64,000 bases of DNA from Deminuibacter soli (lineage in GTDB: Bacteria; Bacteroidota; Bacteroidia; Chitinophagales; Chitinophagaceae): the NCBI RefSeq assembly GCF_003412455.1, contig NZ_QTJU01000002.1, forward strand, positions 496,001 to 560,000. Reading direction: 5' to 3'. Every line of letters starts with the position of its first letter. Positions within the stretch are counted from its first letter, which is position 1. A program made the position numbers and the translations under genes. The notes beneath the pieces were generated by a model. It searched no databases and was not told the origin of the DNA. It was given only the letters and a program-made list of their open reading frames with translations. Below, one piece after another: positions 43,945 through 51,053 of this stretch.

Positions 43945-45090
43945 ATGACCAATCTTAACGTAATTGTGGGCAGAATGAAGCGAAATTATACATTTTTATA
44001 CAACCGGTATTCCCTCAAACGTACCTGGATCAGAAATGCTGTTTTGTTGTTCCTCGCCATTCTTATTTACCTCGCCGGCTATTTTCCTTCCGCTGTAGAA
44101 TATTGGTATTCAGCTAATTGGTTTAAGCGCATTGCCTCCATTCAACGCACCCTGCTTGGCTGGCTGCCTTTCAGCGCAGGCGATCTGTTGTATATCTCCT
44201 GGGGGCTCGCATTAATAATAGGCGTTATACAATTGTTCCGGGTCATTTTCAATAAAACTTTTACCTGGCAATGGCTTTGGCTGAAGTTATCGCGCCTGGT
44301 GGGCAAGCTGCTGTTTATATATGTGTTTTTTTACCTGGTATGGGGGCTCAATTACAGCCGCCTGGGTATTGCCTACCAGCTGCATCTTGATGAGCAGCCT
44401 TACTCCACACCAACGCTCGATTCCATTACACAGGAGCTGTTGCACAAGACCAATGCGGCGCGACTGCAGCTGGGGCCGGATACCAATTATGTTTATCCTG
44501 ACTACCAGGAAATTATTACCGGCACCAAAGAGGCCTACAGCAAGCTGGAGCAGCAGTTTCCTTTTCTTGCGTACCGCAGGGCCAGTATTAAACCGTCTAT
44601 GTTCAGTGAACTGCTTATGTACATGGGTACCGCAGGTTATTACAACCCGTTTACCGGCGAGGCGCAGGTTAATATAAAAGTCCCCCCGGGTGATTTGCCC
44701 TATATTACCTGCCACGAGGTATCGCATCAATTGGGCTATGGAGATGAAAGTGAAGCGAATTTTGTGGGCTACCTGGCTGCCAAAGCCGCCGGTAACCCGG
44801 TATTTGCCTATTCTGTGTACACAGATTTATTCCGCTATGCCAACAGTGAACTGTACCTGCGCGATTCTTCTGCTGCCCGCCGCAATTACCGCGCACTTGA
44901 TACCCTTGTAAAAATCGACCTCCGTGCACGCAGGCGTTATTATCTTAAATACAAAAATCGTGCTGAGCCGGTGATATCTTTTTTTTATGGCCAGTATCTC
45001 AAAGCCAATCACCAGCCCCAGGGTGTAGATACCTACAATGCCGTTACCGGCTGGCTGGTGGCCTACCGAAAAAAATACGGGGAACTGTAA
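43945..45090 (+). CDS. DUF3810 membrane protein with a zincin-like HEVSH motif
   Basis: A roughly 381-residue protein with about three N-terminal membrane helices (VLLFLAILIYLAGYF, LLYISWGLALIIGVI, LFIYVFFYLVWGLNYS) and a large extracytoplasmic or periplasmic domain. That domain contains ITCHEVSHQLGYGDESEANF, an HExxH metal site followed by an E in a second helix, as in zinc peptidases. The family is common in Bacteroidota and uncharacterised. A methionine at 43975 (MKRNYTFLYNRYSLK) is an equally good start. Divergent from DUF177-rpmF-plsX. Confidence 0.83.
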   Translation: MTNLNVIVGRMKRNYTFLYNRYSLKRTWIRNAVLLFLAILIYLAGYFPSAVEYWYSANWFKRIASIQRTLLGWLPFSAGDLLYISWGLALIIGVIQLFRVIFNKTFTWQWLWLKLSRLVGKLLFIYVFFYLVWGLNYSRLGIAYQLHLDEQPYSTPTLDSITQELLHKTNAARLQLGPDTNYVYPDYQEIITGTKEAYSKLEQQFPFLAYRRASIKPSMFSELLMYMGTAGYYNPFTGEAQVNIKVPPGDLPYITCHEVSHQLGYGDESEANFVGYLAAKAAGNPVFAYSVYTDLFRYANSELYLRDSSAARRNYRALDTLVKIDLRARRRYYLKYKNRAEPVISFFYGQYLKANHQPQGVDTYNAVTGWLVAYRKKYGEL

Positions 45091-45151
45091 CGGGAATCGT
45101 CAGTCGAGAATCGGCAATCGTGAGTTGTCAGTCAAGAACCGACACATCGGG
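45091..45151. repeat. CGAGAATCG-type word repeat
   Basis: Degenerate words AATCGTCAGTCGAGAATCGGCAATC and relatives follow the DUF3810 stop codon. The same words form one end of the composite repeats at 21314-21494 and 46583-46701. Confidence 0.6.
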
Positions 45152-45178
45152 ATATGATAGCAGAAAGCGATTTTTTTA

Positions 45179-45220
45179 CCACAAAGCACACAAAGGGAAA
45201 GCCCGCAAAGATCACAAAGA
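45179..45220. repeat. CACAAAG-type tandem repeat
   Basis: ACAAAG or GCAAAG occurs four times at 9 to 15 base spacing after a T run. I have the impression that such ACAAAG runs are frequent in intergenic DNA of this phylum, but cannot check it here. Confidence 0.55.
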
Positions 45221-45255
45221 GACGACCAAACGGCATTAAATCATCGTTCACCAAT

Positions 45256-45291
45256 CAGCTAATTGCTAAAAGCTACCTGCTAAAAGCTTTT
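45256..45291. repeat. CTGCTAAAAGCT-type repeat abutting dcd
   Basis: CAGCTAATTGCTAAAAGCTA and CTGCTAAAAGCTTTT lie directly against the dcd stop codon (45292). The string GCTACCTGCTAAAAGCT is shared with the composite repeat at 21314-21340. Confidence 0.6.
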
Positions 45292-45828
45292 CTAAAACTT
45301 GTTCCGCCACATCATGCTTTCTACCGGTTTGTTGGGCTGGCCGCTGTATTTGGCGTCTGATTTCTGGTTGTATTTTACGGCAATTTCTCCGTCTACCGGG
45401 AAGTAGATCAGCTGGCCGATGGGCATACCTTTGTATACGCGTACCGGTTGTTTTACAGATATTTCAAGTGTCCAGTTGCCGCAAAAGCCCACATCACCCT
45501 TGCCGGCAGTGGCATGTATATCAATACCCAGGCGGCCGGTAGACGATTTACCTTCCAGGAACGGCACATGGGCATGCGTTTCCGTGTATTCTTCCGTTAC
45601 ACCCAGGTAAAACACATGAGGCAGCAGCAGGTATCCTTCTTCAGGTATTTCAAAAGAAGTGATCAGGTTGTGTTTGCGGGCATCCAGCTCAGCATCGTTG
45701 TAAGTGGCCAGCACAGCACCCAGGTGCACATCGTAGCTGTTGCTGCCAAGACAGGCACGGTTATACGGGGCAATGAGAATTGTGCCCTTTTCAATTTCTT
45801 CCAGGATGCGCGTATCAGATAAAATCAT
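45292..45828 (-). CDS. dcd: dCTP deaminase (possibly bifunctional with dUTPase activity)
   Basis: A 178-residue trimeric nucleotide enzyme that converts dCTP to dUTP for thymidylate synthesis. It shows MILSDTRILEEIEKG at the start, the substrate loop SSTGRLGIDIHATAG and CGNWTLEISVKQPVRVYKGM, in which the Glu is the catalytic base. The C-terminus is cut close to an intergenic repeat but the length is normal. Confidence 0.95.
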   Translation of the reverse strand: MILSDTRILEEIEKGTILIAPYNRACLGSNSYDVHLGAVLATYNDAELDARKHNLITSFEIPEEGYLLLPHVFYLGVTEEYTETHAHVPFLEGKSSTGRLGIDIHATAGKGDVGFCGNWTLEISVKQPVRVYKGMPIGQLIYFPVDGEIAVKYNQKSDAKYSGQPNKPVESMMWRNKF

Positions 45829-45933
45829 ATAGTAAGGTTAGAAAGTACCTGTAAATGCCGCCGCATAAAGGTGCGCGGCAATTGTTTTGCAAATAAATCG
45901 TAAATCTGCAATCTAAAGACACAATTTTTTACA

Positions 45934-46626
45934 ATGCCCTTGTTTTTTCAACAAGATATCAACGAAAACACCAAACTCGGTATCTGGCACATCACCGAAG
46001 ACGCTGCTTTTTTTGAAGCGAAAGTGCCCAGTCACCGTGATATTACGCACCCGCACAAACGCCTGCAGCACCTCGCGGGGCGTTACCTGTTACAAGCACT
46101 TTTCCCGGGTTTTCCTTACCATGAAATGCTTATTGCCGATAGCCGCAAACCTTACCTGCCTGATGAACAATACCATTTTTCCATATCGCATTGCGGCAGT
46201 CATGCAGCTGCCATTGTAAGCCGAACACAACGCGTGGGAATAGACATAGAAATGGTTACCCCCCGTGTTTATAATATCCGCAACAAATTTTTACACAGCA
46301 CCGAATGGGCGCGCGTACAGCAGGCTGCTCCCGGGCAGCCACAGCAGGAAGAGCTGCTTACCGTTTTATGGAGTGCCAAAGAAGCCGTATACAAATGGTG
46401 GAGTTTTGGCAGTGTTGATTTCAGCGAAGCCATACGGCTCGATACGTTCGATTATGCTCCCGAAGGAAAAATGAATGGCCGCTTTATCCGCGATACCACT
46501 TACCCCTTATCCCTGTACTGGAAATTGTTTCCCGGCATGAGCCTGGTGTGGGCGCTGGAAGCGTCAATTGTGAGTGAAGAACGAGAATCGAGAATCGACA
46601 GTCGAGATGATCTTAGCGAATTTTAA
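45934..46626 (+). CDS. 4'-phosphopantetheinyl transferase (Sfp family)
   Basis: A 230-residue enzyme that loads carrier proteins with the phosphopantetheine arm of CoA. Metal and CoA-binding motifs are VGIDIEMV and WSAKEAVYKWW; the region FSISHCGSHAAAI is also typical. The last 16 or so residues (EERESRIDSRDDLSEF) are encoded by an intergenic-type repeat (46583-46622), so the native protein may once have ended earlier. It may serve acyl carrier protein or secondary-metabolite synthases; none are in this window. Confidence 0.92.
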   Translation: MPLFFQQDINENTKLGIWHITEDAAFFEAKVPSHRDITHPHKRLQHLAGRYLLQALFPGFPYHEMLIADSRKPYLPDEQYHFSISHCGSHAAAIVSRTQRVGIDIEMVTPRVYNIRNKFLHSTEWARVQQAAPGQPQQEELLTVLWSAKEAVYKWWSFGSVDFSEAIRLDTFDYAPEGKMNGRFIRDTTYPLSLYWKLFPGMSLVWALEASIVSEERESRIDSRDDLSEF

Positions 46627-46701
46627 TACTGCCACTTTCGCCGCAGGCAGATGCGCGGAATAGGCTTGCAGCTCGTAGCTAAAAGCTAAAAGCTTGCAAC
46701 T
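46583..46701 (+). repeat. Composite intergenic repeat, copy 2
   Basis: In order: CGAGAATCGACAGTCGAGA, ATCTTAGCG, TTCGCCGCAGGC, then GCTTGCAGCTCGTAGCT and AAAAGCTTGCA. The order and spacing match copy 1 (21314-21494, opposite strand). Its first 44 bases form the 3' end of the phosphopantetheinyl transferase gene. Confidence 0.65.
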
Positions 46702-46705
46702 ATCC

Positions 46706-47800
46706 TCAGTCATCAAACCGGCTTTTCGATTTAGGGATAAACAGCAGGTTTTTGCGAAGCGTTTGTTTGAGTTGTGTTTTTACCAGCTGGCCCATGGTGT
46801 TGGCACGTGTGAATACCGGTTGCTGAAAGTATTGCGCCAGTTCGGTGCGCAGCTGGCTTATTTTTTCCGGCTTTGAAATCGTGTCGTCATGCATAATGTC
46901 GAGCAGTTCTTTTACACGATACCGTGATGATACCAACCGGATGGCCATCAGTGTTCTTTCTTCTGTCTGGTACTGCGCAATGGAGCTTTTATCGAGGTGC
47001 TTCTGTGCAAGCTCTACCAATGGATAATTCTCTTTAAAAAACTGCGGCAGGTACAACTTTTTTAACCCTTCATACGATTGCTGGTCAAAATCGATAGAGC
47101 GGATGCGGTATTGCACATCTTCAATATCAGGTGTTACATTTACAATAAAATTGTACGAACGCATATCGCCCAGCAGCCGCACAAAGCAACGCTCGTTGAA
47201 CTTGACAAATTCTTTCGCCAGCCTGATGGGATTGATGTCCTGTTTGTGCAGGTGTTCCTTGATAAACACATCACCCGGTATGCCGGGAATATGTTCTTCA
47301 ATCAGTGTGTTGCTGTGTGTTAAAAAAGTGATGCGATCCGGTGACAGCAGGTGTTCCAGCTCCAGGCCATACACGCGGCTGGCATCTGCCGGTTTAACAT
47401 AGTAGTGATCGTAGTTGTCATTAAACTTGTTTACGATGCGTATGCGAAAAGGCTGACTGTTGCCAAAGCTGCAAAAGTCTACCCGCGCCACATCAAGATG
47501 GTTGACAAAACTCAGGTCACCTTCTGTTTTTAAAATGGCATACATGCGCACCAGGCTTTCGCGCAGGTAGTTCCAGTCATGACTGTCATACGAAACCGTT
47601 TCCCATAAACTGTTCCTGCCATTTTTATCCTTGAGCGGAACAGAATACACAAACCGCTGCAGATCTGCATATCCCGCAGGCAGCCGCACTTCACGCCCGT
47701 GTTTCACCAGGTAATGACGCAGGTAATCGTTCACCGGGAAAATCGGTTTCTTTCTCGATGGGCGGATGTGTTCAATATGTTCGCGTTCTATGTAAAACAT
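46706..47800 (-). CDS. Conserved-looking protein with a faint kinase-like signature
   Basis: A 364-residue soluble protein that I do not recognise by name. The middle resembles a minimal protein-kinase/aminoglycoside-phosphotransferase core: YYVKPADASRVYGLELEHL (K136, E147/E149) like strand 3 and helix C, LIEEHIPGIPGDVF like the hinge, LLGDMRSYNFIV (D212, N217) like the catalytic loop, and RSIDFDQQ (D237) like the metal-binding DFG. The N-terminal 110 residues and C-terminal 100 (basic end QTLRKNLLFIPKSKSRFDD) are unassigned. It stands between word repeats and next to the DUF2130 gene. Confidence 0.6.
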   Translation of the reverse strand: MFYIEREHIEHIRPSRKKPIFPVNDYLRHYLVKHGREVRLPAGYADLQRFVYSVPLKDKNGRNSLWETVSYDSHDWNYLRESLVRMYAILKTEGDLSFVNHLDVARVDFCSFGNSQPFRIRIVNKFNDNYDHYYVKPADASRVYGLELEHLLSPDRITFLTHSNTLIEEHIPGIPGDVFIKEHLHKQDINPIRLAKEFVKFNERCFVRLLGDMRSYNFIVNVTPDIEDVQYRIRSIDFDQQSYEGLKKLYLPQFFKENYPLVELAQKHLDKSSIAQYQTEERTLMAIRLVSSRYRVKELLDIMHDDTISKPEKISQLRTELAQYFQQPVFTRANTMGQLVKTQLKQTLRKNLLFIPKSKSRFDD

Positions 47801-47833
47801 TGGGGACAGCGCGCAGGCGCTTTAGGTTTAAAA

Positions 47834-47893
47834 GTTCAATTGTTTAATTGTTCAATTGTTCAATGGCTTTATTCACTATTGCCTATTCACTGG
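47834..47893. repeat. GTTCAATTG and ATTCACTATTG tandem words
   Basis: Three copies of GTTCAATTG-like words (47834-47866) followed by ATTCACTATTGCCTATTCACTGG (47871-47893), the reverse complement of the GTGAATAGT repeat at 42035. They fill the gap between two minus-strand genes. Confidence 0.6.
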
Positions 47894-47914
47894 CTTTCGT
47901 ATTCCCTCACCACC

Positions 47915-49162
47915 TTAATCCAGCAACGGGTCCGTATCATCAATCAGCGTAAGGTTTACCGCATCTGTACCTGCGATGCCTTCAATAGAACCCTTGATGT
48001 GTGCTGCATTCAGCAATACCTTTTCCAGTTGTTTTTCGCGTGCCTTCCATAGTTTTTCCATGGCGTCACGTTCCCGCTGTATGCTGAGTTTCATGCTCAT
48101 AAAACCTTCACGTATCGCCTTCCATTGTTCACCAAATTCATTGCTGATTAAATAGTCGTACAGCATCACCATTTTATCGCCTTTGTTTTCCTGGCTTTTG
48201 CGTGAATCGGCCAGTTTAATCAGTGCGTTGCGTAGCACCAGGGCCAGGCTTTTTACTTCTGCAAACGTGCAAATGTACACACCGTCTTTTTCACCAAAGC
48301 GATCCATATCTTTCGGGAAAGCCTGTGTTACAATCACCGCAATATCTGCACCCAGACTGCGCATATCGGCCTTCAGCTTTTCAATCCAATCGTTCGAGAA
48401 ACTAAGGGTGCGTTTGCTTTCATAAATAATGCGGCCGCATTCCTGTCCAAACTGGTTGCGAACGTTTTGAATACAATCCGCGCCGCGCACACCTTTGCCT
48501 ACTTCTTCAATTTTATCGAAAGGGAAACTTGCCTGCAGCATTTCTTCCAGCAGCAGTTCCTGCACTTCACCCTGTAACTGCATACTGCCCTGTTCGGCTT
48601 TACGGCGCATTTCTTCAGCCAGTTTCTTCTGGTCTTCCAGTTGCTTTTCCATCTCGCGCAGGCGCAGCTGAAACTCGGTTTCCTTTACCTGGTTGCGTTC
48701 CATTTCTTCCTTCCGTATTTTTTCACTGAGCTGGTTGCGTTCTTCCAGCAGTCGTTTCTGCATGTTTATTTCCAGTTCTGCTTCCCTGTTCAGCAGCTCC
48801 TGTTGTTTTTGCAGAAACTCCAGCTCTTTCCTGCGTGCCTCTTTCAGTTTTTCTTCATTGTCGGCTGCGCTTTGCTGCAACATCTTCAGCTGGTTTTCGT
48901 AATCACTCGTCATGCTGCGGCGGATGCTTTCTTCCAGCTCTTTCTGCAACTGTTGTTTTTCAAGCTGTGCTTTTCGCTCGGCATCTGCCTGCTGTTGCTG
49001 CAGCTGGCGTTGAAATTCGGTTTCTTTCTTTTTAAACTCGTCGTCTTTTGTTTTTTGCCAGTCTACCATTTTTGCACGCAGATCTTTCTGAACCTGGTCG
49101 CGGATAGATTCACCGGGATCGAAGCTGTTTCCGCAACTTGGGCAGGTTACCACATAAGCCAT
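47915..49162 (-). CDS. DUF2130 coiled-coil protein with PD-(D/E)XK nuclease-like core
   Basis: A roughly 415-residue protein: an N-terminal zinc-ribbon-like CPSCGNSF, a long charged coiled coil rich in Gln, Glu and Lys (about 20-210), then the DUF2130 domain. The latter contains a restriction-nuclease-like pattern, Asp in VRGADCIQ followed by Glu-x-Lys in IIYESKRTLSF. The family is cytoplasmic and its function is unsettled, with DNA cleavage or repair proposed from fold similarity. Start chosen at 49162 (MAYVVTCPSCG); 13 more residues are possible. Confidence 0.82.
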   Translation of the reverse strand: MAYVVTCPSCGNSFDPGESIRDQVQKDLRAKMVDWQKTKDDEFKKKETEFQRQLQQQQADAERKAQLEKQQLQKELEESIRRSMTSDYENQLKMLQQSAADNEEKLKEARRKELEFLQKQQELLNREAELEINMQKRLLEERNQLSEKIRKEEMERNQVKETEFQLRLREMEKQLEDQKKLAEEMRRKAEQGSMQLQGEVQELLLEEMLQASFPFDKIEEVGKGVRGADCIQNVRNQFGQECGRIIYESKRTLSFSNDWIEKLKADMRSLGADIAVIVTQAFPKDMDRFGEKDGVYICTFAEVKSLALVLRNALIKLADSRKSQENKGDKMVMLYDYLISNEFGEQWKAIREGFMSMKLSIQRERDAMEKLWKAREKQLEKVLLNAAHIKGSIEGIAGTDAVNLTLIDDTDPLLD

Positions 49163-49350
49163 AACATATTTTTTTACAATAATAACAGATTCCTGCGACA
49201 CGGCAGGAGCGGGGTAAGATAGTCGTTTTTTTCTTCATATGGTAACGCTGTATTGTATTGTGTGATCAGGTGCATTGCCGTGCGCAAACGCAAAACCCAA
49301 CTGTTTTTAAGCTTTAACGGCTGCTGGCCGCGCCGTTACAAGGATTCCCC

Positions 49351-49358
49351 TATTTTTG
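49351..49358 (+). promoter_or_regulatory. -7 promoter box of the histidine kinase gene
   Basis: TATTTTTG fits TAnnTTTG and lies 24 bases before the start codon. The 10-base word TTTTGCGCAC is repeated directly just after it (49354-49363 and 49368-49377). Confidence 0.45.
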
Positions 49359-49382
49359 CGCACTTTATTTTGCGCACATTAC

Positions 49383-50678
49383 ATGAGAAACAGGGCTTTG
49401 TTAAAAGAGTGGTGGCTAAGGTTTGCGGGCAATCCTGTGGATGTGCCTTTTGAAAGCAGGATATTCCATTCCTTTTCTTTAATTATTATGGGGGCGCTGG
49501 GGTTTGAAACCATTTTCAACCTCATTGTTGGTTTGTATATATCCACGGTTATCACTGCCGTTATACTGGTGGCGCAGTTCCTGCTGTTTTATCTATCCCG
49601 TAAAAAAGGCAAACTGAACCTGGCTGTAATGCTATCTGCCATTGAAACCCATGTACTCATTGGTGTGGGCTATTTTTTCAGCGGGGGTGTGCAGGGTTCT
49701 TCCTTACTCATGTTTGCAGCTGTATTATTCCTGATCATCGCTATTGTAAGCCAGCGTAAATGGATCTGGTGGTTTTCGCTGAACCTCATACTGGTAGCGG
49801 GTTTGTGCGTATATGAATATTACCACCCGGGTATTGTAAAACAACAGAATTATACGCGGCTTGAACTGTTTGTAGACAATAGCGCTTCCTACATCATTGT
49901 TGTTACCCTGCTTACTTTCTGCATTATCCAGATACGCAGGGGATACAGCGAACAAAAATCACTCACCGAAAAGCAAACGCTTGAACTGCAGCGGCTCAAT
50001 GCAGAGAAAGACAAACTGTTTTCGATTTTGTCGCACGATTTAAGTACGCCGTTGAACTCGGTAAAGCAATACCTGCACCTGTTGACTGAAGTTGACCTTG
50101 ATGCAGCAGAGCGGCTGGATATGGAAAAGGGCTTGCTGGTAACTACCGAACACACACAGGAGCTGCTGAATAATTTATTAAACTGGTCGCGCAACCAGTT
50201 GCAGGCAGTAAAAGCCAACCTGCGTGAAATAAACCTGCAACAGCAATTGCATAAAACCATTGGCATAGCAGGCGTAACAGCCGTAAACAAAGGCATTGCG
50301 CTGCATACTGCCATTGATGCGAATATTATGGTAACGGCCGATATAGATATGATTCAGCTGGTAGTGCGCAACCTGCTGAACAATGCCATCAAGTTTACAC
50401 CGGCAGACGGCAGGGTGGCCCTTACTGCAGCAGTGCAAAACGGCTGGTGTACCCTTTCGGTTACAGACAATGGCATCGGCATTCCCACAGATAAACAGGC
50501 GGCCATATTTTCACTCGTGGCTGCTGCTACGTATGGTACCGAAAAAGAAAAAGGAACAGGACTTGGATTAATGTTGTGCAAGGATTATATGCAGCTGCAG
50601 GGTGGCAGCATCTGGTTCAGCAGTACCGAAGGCGCAGGCGCTTCGTTTCATATTGCGCTGAAAGGGCGTGTGGTGTAA
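49383..50678 (+). CDS. Membrane sensor histidine kinase
   Basis: A 431-residue kinase with about six N-terminal helices (to about residue 185), a short coiled linker (SEQKSLTEKQTLELQRLNAEK), the dimerisation and phospho-acceptor helix LSHDLSTPLNSVKQYL, and a HATPase domain with RNLLNNAIKF (N box), TDNGIGIP (G1) and GTGLGLMLCKDY (G2). It lacks a clear periplasmic sensor loop, so it probably senses membrane or intramembrane signals. No response regulator gene is next to it. Confidence 0.92.
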   Translation: MRNRALLKEWWLRFAGNPVDVPFESRIFHSFSLIIMGALGFETIFNLIVGLYISTVITAVILVAQFLLFYLSRKKGKLNLAVMLSAIETHVLIGVGYFFSGGVQGSSLLMFAAVLFLIIAIVSQRKWIWWFSLNLILVAGLCVYEYYHPGIVKQQNYTRLELFVDNSASYIIVVTLLTFCIIQIRRGYSEQKSLTEKQTLELQRLNAEKDKLFSILSHDLSTPLNSVKQYLHLLTEVDLDAAERLDMEKGLLVTTEHTQELLNNLLNWSRNQLQAVKANLREINLQQQLHKTIGIAGVTAVNKGIALHTAIDANIMVTADIDMIQLVVRNLLNNAIKFTPADGRVALTAAVQNGWCTLSVTDNGIGIPTDKQAAIFSLVAAATYGTEKEKGTGLGLMLCKDYMQLQGGSIWFSSTEGAGASFHIALKGRVV

Positions 50679-50679
50679 C

Positions 50680-50931
50680 TTACAGCTGTTTTCTGAGCCA
50701 GCGGTACAGGTATCGTACAGAATGCTGCCCAGGCATTTGTTCACGCAACAGTCTTTCTATTTTTTGCCCCGATGCTACGGTATACAAACGGTTCTCTTCC
50801 ATAAAACGGTTGATGAAATGCAACATCTCAAAGCCATGGGTGTGATTGAGCTGGTTGTAATCGGCGAAAGAAGAGGTGGCCGGCGACCAGGTGTAGTGGT
50901 ACTGTAAATCATTTATCCGGAATCGGCTCAT
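50680..50931 (-). CDS. Small protein of unknown function
   Basis: An 83-residue reading frame with start at 50931 (MSRFRINDLQYHYTW), one base after the stop codon of the convergent kinase gene. It has an aromatic N-terminal half and a helical, basic C-terminus (IERLLREQMPGQ, RYLYRWLRKQL). I do not recognise it. The clean start and the absence of overlap support a real gene. Confidence 0.5.
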   Translation of the reverse strand: MSRFRINDLQYHYTWSPATSSFADYNQLNHTHGFEMLHFINRFMEENRLYTVASGQKIERLLREQMPGQHSVRYLYRWLRKQL

Positions 50932-51053
50932 GCTGTACAGGTTTAGAGTTTGAACAATGATCGAATTTACAACGTTCATGTCAGATGGCGTACGCTGAAC
51001 AAAACTGAATAAATAAATGAAGGATTTTTATTGATGTAATTACGCTGACTTAT

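Noticed and set aside
48641-49222. Leu/Phe-rich open frame opposite DUF2130
   Set aside because: Hydrophobicity comes from the complement of Lys/Glu/Gln-rich coiled-coil codons; it is not a membrane protein gene.
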